A stretch of DNA of 64,000 bases from Streptomyces asoensis (GCF_013085465.1 NZ_CP049838.1:434001-498000); one strand, 5' to 3'; counted from the stretch's first letter, positions 34,110 through 42,549 are shown. A program made the numbers and translations. The notes: generated by a model not told the origin, from the sequence alone.

Positions 34110-34970
34110 TCACATAGGGCGGGACTCGCGCGGTGGGGTCATGACCCAGCGGATGGTCCGGGTCAGGGCCTGCCCGGTGGGCCGTACGGCGAGATCCTCG
34201 ACGACCGGCACCCGGGGCAGCCACAGCATGCCCCGGGCCCAGGGCGGGAGCAGCACGACGGCGTTCGCAGCCAGCCCGCCGTAGAAGGGCCGTACCGCAA
34301 GGGGCAGGGGAGGCTGGAACAGCAGGAATCGGGCGGCGGCGCGGGCCTCGGACGTGGCCCTGAGTTCGTACCGGTAGGCGGTCAGACGCTCGGACAGCTC
34401 GCGGCGGTCACGCGGTGGGTCGCTCACCCCCAGCGCCTCGGCGACCCGCGCGGTGTCGGCGACGTAGGCGTCGTAGCCGGCGGCGTCCAGCGGGCGGGCT
34501 CCGAAGCGTTCGTGGGCGCGCAGGAAGCTGTCCGTCTCGGCTGCGTGCACCCAGCCGAGCAGGTGCGGATCGGCCGCGTGGTACGGCACGCCCTCGGCCG
34601 TCGTCCCGCGGATCCGCTCATGGATGCTTCGGACGTTGTCGACCGCCCGCTGAGCGTCCGCGGCCGTGCCGTAGGTCGTCACAGCCAGGAAGGTGCTGGT
34701 GCGTTGCAGTCGGCCCCACGGGTCGCCGCGGTATCCGGAGTGCCCGGCCACCGCCGCCATGGCGAGCGGATGCAGGGACTGCAACAGCAGCGCGCTCAGC
34801 CCACCGATGAACATCGATGCGTCACCGTGGACGGTGCGGATCGGGCGGTCCGGTGCGAACCAGCGCGGGCCGGGAGTGTGGTGGATTCGCTCACGCGTCG
34901 CAGGTCCGTCGGGTCCGGCGACGCGGCGGAACAGGGCCCGGCCCAGTTGCTCACGGACTACGGTCAGCAC
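34110..34970 (-). CDS. Oxygenase MpaB-family protein (DUF2236)
   Basis: 286 aa from GTG 34970, which has GGAGAGGGGAGG 6 nt upstream; the open frame runs further to 35168. Landmarks: RTVHGDASMFIGGLSALLLQSLHPLAMAAVAGHSGYRGDPWGRLQRTSTFLAVTTYGTAADAQRAV and HAADPHLLGWVHAAETDSFLRAHERFG. The conserved H-P...H and H-x-H-like residues fit the heme-type MpaB/DUF2236 fold, related to latex-clearing and cyclodipeptide oxygenases. Substrate unknown. Confidence 0.9.
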   Translation of the reverse strand: MLTVVREQLGRALFRRVAGPDGPATRERIHHTPGPRWFAPDRPIRTVHGDASMFIGGLSALLLQSLHPLAMAAVAGHSGYRGDPWGRLQRTSTFLAVTTYGTAADAQRAVDNVRSIHERIRGTTAEGVPYHAADPHLLGWVHAAETDSFLRAHERFGARPLDAAGYDAYVADTARVAEALGVSDPPRDRRELSERLTAYRYELRATSEARAAARFLLFQPPLPLAVRPFYGGLAANAVVLLPPWARGMLWLPRVPVVEDLAVRPTGQALTRTIRWVMTPPRESRPM

Positions 34971-35231
34971 GGTCGGCCTCCCCTCTCCTGCTGTCCAGTG
35001 TCCGCGATGCCCGTCCGAATCCGGACATGGCGGCGGATTGAGCGATCGCCGGGCGCGAGCCATGGCCTCGGGGAAACGCGTTCGCACCAGCCCCTGCGGG
35101 GGCGCCCACTGCTGCCGGCCGACGAGGACCGGCGCACCGTGGGCTCGGGCAGCCACGCCCAAGCGCACAGGGCGCCCGCCACGGTGCCCCCGGCACGAAC
35201 GTCACTGGTACCGGCAACGAGAATCCACAGA

Positions 35232-35267
35232 CCACAACGACAGCAACGACAGCAACGACAGCAACAG
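35232..35267. repeat. 9-bp tandem repeat CAGCAACGA (about 4 units)
   Basis: Units at 35241, 35250 and 35259 with a diverged copy before them. They lie directly upstream of the Shine-Dalgarno (AGGGGAG) of the gene starting at 35278, so they are in its leader. Confidence 0.8.
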
Positions 35268-35277
35268 GGGAGTACCC

Positions 35278-35544
35278 GTGAACAGACCGGCCCCGCGCTG
35301 GGCCACGGCCCTGTACTCGGTATCCGCGACCTGCGCCGCCATAGGTGCCCTGCTATGGGTGCGCGGCCGGAGCAGCGAGCCTCCCAGGGTCTACGGATCG
35401 TTCCTCGCGGCCGACGGCTACACCGCGTCGGCCTGGCAGGTGTGGTCACAGGCCGTGCCCGAGGAACGCCTTGGCGTGTATCTGATCACGGCCGGACTGG
35501 TACTGGCTGTGGCGGTCCGTCTGTGTGCCGTCCGGCGTGGCTGA
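35278..35544 (+). CDS. Small two-helix membrane protein
   Basis: 88 aa, GTG 35278 after AGGGGAG. Helix 1 about residues 8-26 (WATALYSVSATCAAIGALLWV) and helix 2 about 65-84 (LGVYLITAGLVLAVAVRL), with a 35-residue extracytoplasmic loop rich in aromatics. No family recognised. Its leader holds a 9-bp tandem repeat. Confidence 0.6.
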   Translation: MNRPAPRWATALYSVSATCAAIGALLWVRGRSSEPPRVYGSFLAADGYTASAWQVWSQAVPEERLGVYLITAGLVLAVAVRLCAVRRG

Positions 35545-35596
35545 GCAGCACCGGCCGCGTAACCACGGCCGCGGAGATCAGCCGGACACGTCCTCC

Positions 35597-36151
35597 TCAC
35601 TCCGTGGGTTCGACGGGTTGCTGTGCGGCGGGATGCTGCGCAGCCATGCGTCGACAGTGCGCTCGCGCCTCCTCGAGGCCTTCCCGCTCACCGCCGCCCT
35701 GGCCGACCGGGAGCAGATCCCCGGCGGCAACGAGAGCGGACCAGTACACGGAAGGGTCGCCGGTGGCCGTGACCTGGTTTCCCTTGGCCAGGGAAAGGTA
35801 GGCCCGGGCCAGGTCTCCGGTCCGAAGCCACCGGTGCAGACTGTGACCGAGCCCGCTACGGACAGCGCCCATGGCGCCGACCGCTCTGCCGAGCAGGGCA
35901 CGGATCTCCCGCTCGCGCGCGTCCAGTCGGCGGTCGACGACGAAGACGTGCGACCGGTCGAGGAAGAGGGCGAGCGTTTCTTCCTCCTCCGGTTCGAGAT
36001 CGGAGAAGAGGGGCTCCGCCTCGCGCACCCGCCTCTCCGCCTCCTCGCGCGCGATGCCCAGGCCGACGAAGATGGTGACCGCGGCGGCCCGAGGATCACC
36101 GCCCTGCCGCACCAGCTCCTCGAACGCCTTCGCCTCCGACGACAGCTCCAC
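35597..36151 (-). CDS. Hypothetical helical protein
   Basis: 184 aa from GTG 36151 (VELSSEAKAFEELVRQGG), with GGAGG well placed; GTG 36157 is an alternative and the open frame extends much further. Helical and acidic in the first half (GIAREEAERRVREAEPLFSDLEPEEEETLALFLDRSHVF), then LGHSLHRWLRTGDLARAYLSLAKGNQVTATGDPSVYWSALVAAGDLL. No family recognised and no catalytic motif. Divergent from the TmrB-like ATPase 245 bp away. Confidence 0.5.
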   Translation of the reverse strand: MELSSEAKAFEELVRQGGDPRAAAVTIFVGLGIAREEAERRVREAEPLFSDLEPEEEETLALFLDRSHVFVVDRRLDAREREIRALLGRAVGAMGAVRSGLGHSLHRWLRTGDLARAYLSLAKGNQVTATGDPSVYWSALVAAGDLLPVGQGGGEREGLEEARAHCRRMAAQHPAAQQPVEPTE

Positions 36152-36395
36152 CCGCACCCTCCCCGCCTCTCCCCGCCTCTCCCCCGTCAACGTCCCTGCA
36201 CCTCGTCGAGTTTCCACTGCCGACAGTGGTCGATCTTCCGACCGCCGCTCGTGGGGCGAGAGGCCTGGTGATCGAGATATTCGGGATAGGTGACACCTGA
36301 TCTCGATGGTTGACACCATCCTGGGAAACGCCGAACCGTGACGGATTTCTGCCGTGCCCGGTCCCGCGGCCTGCACGGCGCTAGCGTTGGGTGCC

Positions 36396-36923
36396 ATGAT
36401 CGTATGGCTCAATGGCACCCACGGCGCAGGCAAGACGACGACCAGTGCACTCGTGCAGCAACTGATCCCGGATTCAAGGGTGTTCGACGCCGAGAAGGTC
36501 GGCGAGACACTCATGGACATCACACCGGGGCTGCCCGGACCCGGGACGGACAACTTCCAGCACTGGCCGCCGTGGCGGCCACTCGTGGTCGAGACCGCCC
36601 GCCGCGTACTCGACTACACCGGTGGCACTCTGGTGATGCCCATGACCGTCCTGGTCGAGCAGTACTGGCGCGAGATCAGCACGGGTCTCGCCCAACATGC
36701 CATTCCCGTACGGCACTTCGTCCTCCACGCCGACCAAGACACCCTCCGCGGGCGCATCGAGGGGGACACCTTTCTCGGCCCCTCCACGTTCCGCCTCAAA
36801 TACCTCGAGCCCTACGCCGAGGCGGCCCGCACGTGGCTGCACGGCGAGGCCGAGGTCGTCGACACCACGCACCTCACACCCGCCCAGGCCGCCCGCCGGA
36901 TCGCAGAGGCCGTCACGAGTTGA
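36396..36923 (+). CDS. TmrB-like P-loop ATPase
   Basis: 175 aa from ATG 36396. Walker A at the very N-terminus: MIVWLNGTHGAGKTTTSALVQQL (GTHGAGKT, residues 7-14), then FDAEKVGETLMDITPG and a C-terminal kinase-like lid HADQDTLRGRIEGD. Resembles the TmrB (tunicamycin-resistance) and shikimate-kinase-like P-loop group. Substrate and any resistance role are not shown by the sequence. Confidence 0.82.
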   Translation: MIVWLNGTHGAGKTTTSALVQQLIPDSRVFDAEKVGETLMDITPGLPGPGTDNFQHWPPWRPLVVETARRVLDYTGGTLVMPMTVLVEQYWREISTGLAQHAIPVRHFVLHADQDTLRGRIEGDTFLGPSTFRLKYLEPYAEAARTWLHGEAEVVDTTHLTPAQAARRIAEAVTS

Positions 36924-37597
36924 GGTCCGCCCGCCATGCGAAAACAGCCGCAGGCGGCAACAAGGAACGACGTTCCCCAACGGACACGCGCCTTCGCTCG
37001 ACGGCATCCAGGGCCTGACCATCATTCAGTTCCGTACGACCCACGGGTGTCCTGAGGGTCATGGCTTCCAGGACGAGGACGGGACTCCTCGTCAACCAGC
37101 GGGCCGACATGACCACTTGCACGATCAAACGCACCTCGCGCGGTGGGAAGCTCAGCGTGCTGGGGACGGCCGACCTCGATGCGATGCGCGGGCTGTGGGA
37201 GTTCGACCTCCCGGCCGTCGGCACCCCACAGCCGGGCCCCGGCAGCTCGCGGCATCCCAGGTCTGGACGGACTACCCGTGCGAGGGCGTCGACCCCGCGG
37301 AGTACGCGTGCGGCGGGTTCTGATCCGAGCTGTGGGCGCTCGGCGACGGGCGGGTCGGGTTCATGACTCCGTTCGGGGGCCAGGAGGCCCTGGGCGGCGG
37401 GGCGCACCGGAGCGAGCTCGGGCTCGGGCTCGGCACGTTCGACTGGGAGTCCCCGGACCATGTGGTGGCGGCCGGCGGTTCCCTCTGCCCGCCGTGCTCC
37501 GGGGCGCATCGGGTGGCGAATCCGTGGAACCTGCCCAGGCACGAGAACCTCTCAACGCCTCCCGCCCCCTGGGACGGGATCGAGAACGGAGCGGACC
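36924..37597. pseudogene. Eroded region with remnants of an unknown gene
   Basis: Between the ATPase and LysE genes one plus-strand frame looks protein-like on both sides of a stop: QVWTDYPCEGVDPAEYACGGF ends at 37323 and the same frame continues SELWALGDGRVGFMTPFGGQEAL to about 37470. An in-frame TGA therefore interrupts it. A short upstream frame (MTTCTIKRTSRGGKLSVLGTADLDAM, from 37109) may belong to it. Family not recognised. Confidence 0.4.
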
Positions 37598-38287
37598 GTG
37601 TCGGTCGATCTCGCAGGATTTCTCGGTGTGGTGATGGTGGCTTACCTGGTCCCCGGCCCGGACTTTCTGGTGATCGTCCGGGCCGCCACGGTGCGCGCCG
37701 CACTGGGACGGGCGGCGGCGCTGGGGGCTCAGACCGGGTTGTGTCTGCATATGGTCGCCGCCGCCCTGGGCCTGTCCGTGGTGGCCGCCCGCTCGCCCGT
37801 CGCCTTCACGGCGATCAAGCTGGCCGGAGCCGCGTACCTGGTGGCGCTCGGTGTTCGGGCCCTGGTGGCGGCCCGTCGTGTCGCCGTCGGCCGCCGGGGA
37901 GGGAGGCCCGGGCCGGTAGAGGGTGCGGATGACGGCGAGCGTGAACAGGTGTCGACCGGCCGAGCAGACTCGGGTCCCGGCGGGCACGGCACGTGGGGGC
38001 GGAGTTTCCTGGACGCCTTCCTGACCAACGTGCTGAACCCCAAGGCGGCGCTGTTCTTCCTCAGCGTTCTGCCTCAGTTCGTCGATCACGACGGCTCGCT
38101 GACCGGGCAGATCTTTTTCCTCGGGACAGTGGACGTGCTGATCGGCGTCGTCTACTGGCTGGCTCTGGTGGGCGTCGCCGCCAGGCTGCGCGCCCTGTTG
38201 AGCCGGTCGGCGTTCAGGCACCGGTGGGACGTGACCACCGGATGGCTCTTCATCGCCATCGGAGTCGGCGTCGCCGCAGCCAACTGA
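37598..38287 (+). CDS. LysE/RhtB family exporter
   Basis: 229 aa, GTG 37598 with GGAG 6 nt upstream. Opening FLGVVMVAYLVPGPDFLVIVRAATVRAALGRAAALGAQTGLCLHMVAAALGLS is the LysE signature (PGP in helix 1, G-x-x-x-G in helix 2). Helices follow to LNPKAALFFLSVLPQFVD, also diagnostic. The central loop (about 95-130) is longer than usual. Exports amino acids or derivatives by proton exchange. Confidence 0.92.
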   Translation: MSVDLAGFLGVVMVAYLVPGPDFLVIVRAATVRAALGRAAALGAQTGLCLHMVAAALGLSVVAARSPVAFTAIKLAGAAYLVALGVRALVAARRVAVGRRGGRPGPVEGADDGEREQVSTGRADSGPGGHGTWGRSFLDAFLTNVLNPKAALFFLSVLPQFVDHDGSLTGQIFFLGTVDVLIGVVYWLALVGVAARLRALLSRSAFRHRWDVTTGWLFIAIGVGVAAAN

Positions 38288-39179
38288 ACCCTGCTCCCGG
38301 TGGGTCGGTCACATCGTCGATGCCACGAGTTCGGCGAGCAGGCCGCGTACCCGCTGTTCGATCTCGTCGCGGATCGGCCGGACGTCCGTGACGCCCTGGC
38401 CTGCGGGGTCGTCGAGCTGCCAGTCCAGGTACCGCTTGCCGGGGAAGACTGGGCAGGTGTCGCCGCGGCTCGCCGTGCGGGACGACGACATCCGTCGCGC
38501 GAGCGGGACGTCCGTACACGACGGCAACCACGCCCGGCCCGAGCGCGGCGCCGATCAGCTGGGCGGCGATGAACGGGGCGAGGGAGGCAGGGGCGATCCC
38601 GGCGAAGGTGTCGGTGAAGGCGCGGCCGACGGTCACCGCGGGGTTCGCGAAGGAGGTCGAGGACGTGAACCAGTCGGCGGCCCCGATGTAGGAGGCCACG
38701 GCCGCCGGGGCCAGGACGGTACGGCCGATACGCTCCAGGCCGAAGATGAGCAGGATCAGCCCGACCGTGGCGACGACCTCGCCCAGCCATAGGTGCGCGG
38801 ACAACCGGTCGTGGGTGGAGAACCTCACCAACGGCTCGGCGAACATGGCGTCGGCCAGGACCGCCCCGACGATCGCCCCGACGACCTGCGCGGGAACATA
38901 CGCCGCGACCTCCGGCAAGCTGGGGCCGGTGTGACGACGACGTCCGGTGACGTACGCGGCGAGGGGGGCGGCGGGGTTGAAGTGCGCGCCGGAGACCGGC
39001 CCGAGCAGTGTGATCAGCACGGCCAGGCCGAACACGGTGGCGAGCGAGTTGGCGAGCAGCTGCACGCCGACGTCGTGCGACAGCTCGGTGGCCTGGATGC
39101 CCGAGCCGACCACGACCGCCACCAGCAGGCCCGTCCCCACGGCTTCCGCGGCGGCGCGGCGGCCGAGCGGCGCGCTCAC
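38250..39179 (-). CDS. MIP/aquaporin-family channel of an ars locus, with out-of-frame tail
   Basis: 309 aa, GTG 39179 overlapping the arsR stop (GTGA). Two NPA boxes: SGAHFNPAAPLAAYV and SFANPAVTVGRAF; six helices. In actinobacterial ars operons such channels pass arsenite. The normal end should be near VVAVVYGRPARATDVVVPHGEP; from there the frame runs into arsC sequence in the wrong frame (HLPSLPRQAVPGLAARRPRR...) and on to 38250, adding about 75 meaningless residues. Channel core intact, tail abnormal. Confidence 0.85.
   Translation of the reverse strand: MSAPLGRRAAAEAVGTGLLVAVVVGSGIQATELSHDVGVQLLANSLATVFGLAVLITLLGPVSGAHFNPAAPLAAYVTGRRRHTGPSLPEVAAYVPAQVVGAIVGAVLADAMFAEPLVRFSTHDRLSAHLWLGEVVATVGLILLIFGLERIGRTVLAPAAVASYIGAADWFTSSTSFANPAVTVGRAFTDTFAGIAPASLAPFIAAQLIGAALGPGVVAVVYGRPARATDVVVPHGEPRRHLPSLPRQAVPGLAARRPRRPGRHGRPADPRRDRTAGTRPARRTRGIDDVTDPPGAGFSWLRRRRLRWR
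38309..38461 (-). pseudogene. arsC: arsC (arsenate reductase, LMW-phosphatase type), 3' stub
   Basis: Frame ending at 38309: GDTCPVFPGKRYLDWQLDDPAGQGVTDVRPIRDEIEQRVRGLLAELVASTM, the last 50 residues of actinobacterial ArsC. The N-terminal half with the CX5R active site is gone. It is joined to the aquaporin end where both genes would carry a DVVV-coding GACGTCGTCGTC-like stretch, suggesting recombination at microhomology. Confidence 0.8.
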
Positions 39180-39529
39180 GCCGATACCTGGTGGGTCTGC
39201 GGCGTGGCCAGGAACGCGGCGAGCCGGTCCAGGACGCCGGGCGGCACCCGGCAGTACACCCACGTGCCGCGCCGCTCGCAGTCGATGAGTCCGGCCTGGC
39301 GCAGCAGCTTGAGGTGGTGGGAGATCGTCGGCTGGGACAGCTCGAAGGCCGGGTCAGCTCGCAGACGCAGACCTCGCCGCCCTCCCCGCGCGAGGCGATC
39401 ATCGACAGCAGCCGCAGCCGCACCGGGTCCCCCAGCGCCTTGAACACCTTGGCCAGCTGCCCGGCGCGCTCCTCGTCGAGAGGGGCGGCGGCGAGACCCT
39501 GGCAGCAGGCGGTGTCCCTGGCCGATCAC
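39176..39529 (-). pseudogene. arsR: arsR repressor with two opposite 1-nt frameshifts
   Basis: The open frame of 117 codons keeps a normal ArsR C-terminal part (PAFELSQPTISHHLKLLRQAGLIDCERRGTWVYCRVPPGVLDRLAAFL), but residues about 5-57 are nonsense. The true sequence for that part is in the next frame: TACCQGLAAAPLDEERAGQLAKVFKALGDPVRLRLLSMIASRGEGGEVCVCELT, including the metal-binding ExCVCEL motif. One extra base near 39517 and one missing C near 39352 restore it; both are in homopolymer runs. As written the repressor lacks its metal site. Confidence 0.8.
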
Positions 39530-39559
39530 CTCAAGCTCTTGTTTCGATATTCCTCTATG

Positions 39560-39606
39560 TTGACGTTTCTCGATCCAAGGCGCAAGGTTGCATCAACGAA
39601 CGTCAA
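39560..39606. promoter_or_regulatory. Candidate ArsR operator region
   Basis: TTGACGTT (39560-39567) and AACGTCAA (39599-39606) form a perfect inverted pair in the gap between divergent arsR and arsM. The sequence between is AT-richer than the surroundings. Position fits an ArsR-controlled divergent promoter. Confidence 0.45.
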
Positions 39607-39655
39607 TACAGGCCGTTCCGGGGCACCGCCATACCCCTTCACCCAGGAGTGCGTC

Positions 39656-40564
39656 ATGAGCGAACAGACCACCGACCTGCGCGAAACCGTCCGCCGGCGT
39701 TACGCCGCGGCCGCCGTGAGCGTCACCGAGGGCGGCTCCGCCTGCTGCGGCCCCCAGCCGATCGAGGCCGACGAGAACTTCGGCTCCACCCTGTACGCCG
39801 CCGACGAGCGCGACGCCCTGCCGGCCGAGGCGGTGGCCGCCTCCCTCGGCTGCGGCAACCCCACCGCCGTCGCCGAGTTGCGCGAGGGCGAGCGCGTCCT
39901 CGACCTCGGTTCCGGCGGCGGCATCGACGTCCTGCTCTCCGCCCGCCGCGTCGGACCGGCCGGGAAGGCGTACGGGCTGGACATGACCGACGAGATGCTC
40001 GCTCTGGCCCTGGCCAACGCGCAGAAGGCGGGCGCGACGAACGTCGAGTTCCTCAAGGGCACCATCGAGGCCATCCCGCTCCCGGCGAGCACCATCGACG
40101 TGGTGATCTCCAACTGTGTGATCAACCTGTCCGTCGACAAGCCGGCCGTGTTCGCCGAGACCTTCCGCGTACTCAAGCCCGGCGGCCGGATCGGCGTCTC
40201 CGATGTCGTCGCCGACGACGCCCTCACCCCCGACCAGCGGGCGGAGCGCGGTGACTACGTCGCATGCATCGCGGGCGCGCTCTCCTTCGCCGAGTACCGC
40301 GTCGGCCTGGAGGCAGCCGGGTTCACCCATGTCGAGATCACCCCGACCCACTCGGTCTCGGACGGAATGCACTCCGCGATCGTCCGCGCCACCAAGCCGG
40401 TGGCGGCTGAAGTCCCCACCGAGGCAGCGGAGTCGACTGATGCGTGCTGCGGGGTCGACGCCTGCTGCACCCCGGCCGAGTCCGCGGTCGATGCCGCGCT
40501 GACCGTCACCGAGGCCAAGACCGCGTCGGGATGCGCCTGCCAGAAGACACGAACGTCACGATGA
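39656..40564 (+). CDS. arsM: Arsenite S-adenosylmethyltransferase
   Basis: 302 aa, ATG 39656 with CAGGAG upstream. The N-terminal SACCGPQP Cys pair, motif I VLDLGSGGGIDVLLSARRVGP, then LDMTDEMLALA, ISNCVINLSVDKPAVFAETFRVLKPGGRIGVSDVV with the third conserved Cys, and VACIAGALSFAEY with the fourth. C-terminus has an extra Cys-rich tail (DACCGVDACCTP, CACQK) typical of actinobacterial ArsM. Methylates As(III) using SAM and thiols. Intact, divergent from the decayed arsR. Confidence 0.95.
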   Translation: MSEQTTDLRETVRRRYAAAAVSVTEGGSACCGPQPIEADENFGSTLYAADERDALPAEAVAASLGCGNPTAVAELREGERVLDLGSGGGIDVLLSARRVGPAGKAYGLDMTDEMLALALANAQKAGATNVEFLKGTIEAIPLPASTIDVVISNCVINLSVDKPAVFAETFRVLKPGGRIGVSDVVADDALTPDQRAERGDYVACIAGALSFAEYRVGLEAAGFTHVEITPTHSVSDGMHSAIVRATKPVAAEVPTEAAESTDACCGVDACCTPAESAVDAALTVTEAKTASGCACQKTRTSR

Positions 40565-40661
40565 AGAGATCAATGCAGGGCACCCCAACCCCGCGCCTTC
40601 CACCTCACATCGGCGGTGCTTCGGTTTCAGTTGCATTCAGGGTTTGCGGAAACTGATCCAG

Positions 40662-40690
40662 TTGACACCTGGCTATGTGGCGACGATATC
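40662..40690 (+). promoter_or_regulatory. Vegetative-type promoter
   Basis: TTGACA at 40662-40667, a 17-bp spacer and GATATC at 40685-40690. Perfect -35, moderate -10, 37 bp before the GTG at 40727. Likely HrdB-dependent. Confidence 0.6.
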
Positions 40691-40726
40691 GGTAGCTTCA
40701 GCTGCGTACGTAGCGAAAGGACCGAC

Positions 40727-41407
40727 GTGAACCACAGCCCCCTCCCTCCCGCGCTGCCGGACACCGATCGCACCCGTCACCGTCGGCTGCGGGACCAGGG
40801 AAGCCTGGAACGGGCCGCACTCGAAGCGATCCTGGACGCGGGCTTCACCTGTCACCTCGGGGTGGTCGTCGACGGGCACCCGATGGTCGTTCCCACCGTC
40901 TACGGGAACGACGGACGGAGTCTCTATTTCCACGGATCAGTGGCCAGCCGAAGCCTGATCGCCTCGCCCGAGGCCACGGTGTGCGTCACGGTGACGCACA
41001 TCGACGGCCTCGTGCTCGCACGGTCGGTGTTCGAACACGGCGTGAACTACCGCAGCGCGATGATCTACGGCGTCCCGCGCCTGGTCACGGATCCGGAGGA
41101 GAAACTGGAGGGGCTGCGCCGCCTGACCGAACAGGCCGCACCGGCACAGTGGGACTACGCACGCCGACCGAACCGCAAGGAACTGGCGGCGACGGTCCTG
41201 CTCGCCCTCTCGCTCGAGGAGGCGTCGGTCAAGATACGCACGGGCGGGCCGGACGACGGTGACGGACCCGACGCCGCCCTCGGGATCTGGGCGGGAGTCC
41301 TTCCTCTGATCTCGACCTGGGGCGAACCCGAAACAGACCCCCTCCTCCCGGCCGGCGTCGAACCGCCCGACCACATCGCGGCCCGCGGCGGCACTCGTCT
41401 CGGGTGA
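40727..41407 (+). CDS. Pyridoxamine 5'-phosphate oxidase-fold FMN-binding protein (NimA-like)
   Basis: 226 aa, GTG 40727 preceded by GAAAGGA. Reads DRTRHRRLRDQGSLERAALEAILDAGFTCHLGVVVDGHPMVVPTVYGNDGRSLYFHGSVASRSLIA ... VCVTVTHIDGLVLARSVFEHGVNYRSAMIYGVPRLVTD, the split-barrel flavin-binding pattern with the HHxxRR-like and HGS motifs of the 5-nitroimidazole-reductase-like group. Possibly a flavoreductase or heme-utilisation-like protein. Confidence 0.9.
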   Translation: MNHSPLPPALPDTDRTRHRRLRDQGSLERAALEAILDAGFTCHLGVVVDGHPMVVPTVYGNDGRSLYFHGSVASRSLIASPEATVCVTVTHIDGLVLARSVFEHGVNYRSAMIYGVPRLVTDPEEKLEGLRRLTEQAAPAQWDYARRPNRKELAATVLLALSLEEASVKIRTGGPDDGDGPDAALGIWAGVLPLISTWGEPETDPLLPAGVEPPDHIAARGGTRLG

Positions 41408-41468
41408 TCAGCGCGAGGGCGAACACCCCTGGTCGACCGCTTCGCCCCGCGCCAGGGCCTGGGCCTTG

Positions 41469-41915
41469 TCAGCAGGCGTCGTACTTCCAGGCGTCGCCCT
41501 CCAACGCCCACGGCTGCTTCGTCCGATCGAACTTGGGCAGGCCCTCCACCTTGTAGGTGGCGCGACCGAGGTCGCCCGACACGTCGGCCTGCACGTCAGT
41601 TGCCGGGTGGTCGGGCCCGTAGTCCGTCTTCGCCTGCTGCACGACGCCGGCGTACTCGTCCTTGGTGATCTCCTTCGCGCAGCGCGCGGACAACATGGCG
41701 TACGCGGTGTCGGTGTCGGCGGCGAAATAGGCGGCGGTGTAGACGGCGACGGCGGCCATGAGGTCGTCGCCTTCGTGCTCGGCGGGCACGCTGACCGTGG
41801 GCTCGGCGGCGGGTGTCCCGCTGTCGCTCGCGGCCGGGGCGTCGTCGGACGAGGAGCAGGCGGTGAGCGCGGCGAGAAGCAGAGCTGCGGTGGCGATGGT
41901 TGCGCGGGTGCGCAT
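41469..41915 (-). CDS. Secreted lipoprotein of unknown function
   Basis: 148 aa from ATG 41915 with GGGGGGA upstream. Signal peptide MRTRATIATAALLLAALTAC with lipobox LTAC (Cys20), followed by a low-complexity linker (SSSDDAPAASDSGTPAAEPTV). The mature domain has AVYTAAYFAADTDTAYAMLSARCAKEITKDEYAGVVQQAKTDYG ... KVEGLPKFDRTKQPWALEGDAWKYDAC, NTF2-like in look, with two Cys that may pair. Confidence 0.8.
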   Translation of the reverse strand: MRTRATIATAALLLAALTACSSSDDAPAASDSGTPAAEPTVSVPAEHEGDDLMAAVAVYTAAYFAADTDTAYAMLSARCAKEITKDEYAGVVQQAKTDYGPDHPATDVQADVSGDLGRATYKVEGLPKFDRTKQPWALEGDAWKYDAC

Positions 41916-42047
41916 GGTTGTCCCCCCTGGACGATGGTGCCAAAAAGGGCATGGTGTCATGGCCAGGACGGGCGATGGCCGCGCCGGTGGGCTTTGGGCG
42001 GGGCCCTGTGACAAGGCTGCCATGGGGATGTGACAGTCGGGCGCGCG

Positions 42048-42407
42048 TCACCTGCTCCGCCCGCACATCGCACGGCCGTTCGACCGGAGAGTCGCCCCGT
42101 GCATGCAGGTACGTGGCGTGCGCTTGTGGAAGGTCACGGTGATCGTCAACTGCGGTGCGATCCCCAGGACTTCGGGGGTGCCCACCTCGCCGCTCACGGC
42201 GACGTCGACCTCCCCGGCGGAAGAGCTGTGGGCCATGGGAACCTCCGGACCGACCGTCTCGAAGGCGACGCCGAGCTCCGCGAGCGAGGTCATCCGGTGG
42301 AACCGCCGCCCACGCAGTACTCCGACGCCCCCGAGCGACACCGGGCTCTTGGGCATCCGGACGGCGAAGCAGCCGAGCCCGTCGCGCCCCCGCCTTGCCG
42401 GCTTCAT
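42048..42407 (-). CDS. Possible hypothetical protein (low support)
   Basis: A 119-codon frame whose centre reads protein-like (EVDVAVSGEVGTPEVLGIAPQLTITVTFHKRTP), flanked by arginine-rich ends that look like read-through. Start and family are unknown. It may be a broken gene. Confidence 0.3.
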   Translation of the reverse strand: MKPARRGRDGLGCFAVRMPKSPVSLGGVGVLRGRRFHRMTSLAELGVAFETVGPEVPMAHSSSAGEVDVAVSGEVGTPEVLGIAPQLTITVTFHKRTPRTCMHGATLRSNGRAMCGRSR

Positions 42408-42549
42408 GCGGCGCGACCCTCCCTGCGGCCGATCGGCTCAGGCACGGCGCGCCTCGGTTGTGGGGACGGCCGCCGGTGGAGGATCGGTGGGGTGGCGCCC
42501 TCGGGACGGGTCGCCCGGCACCGCCCCACCGTGTGAAGAGGTCCGGCCG

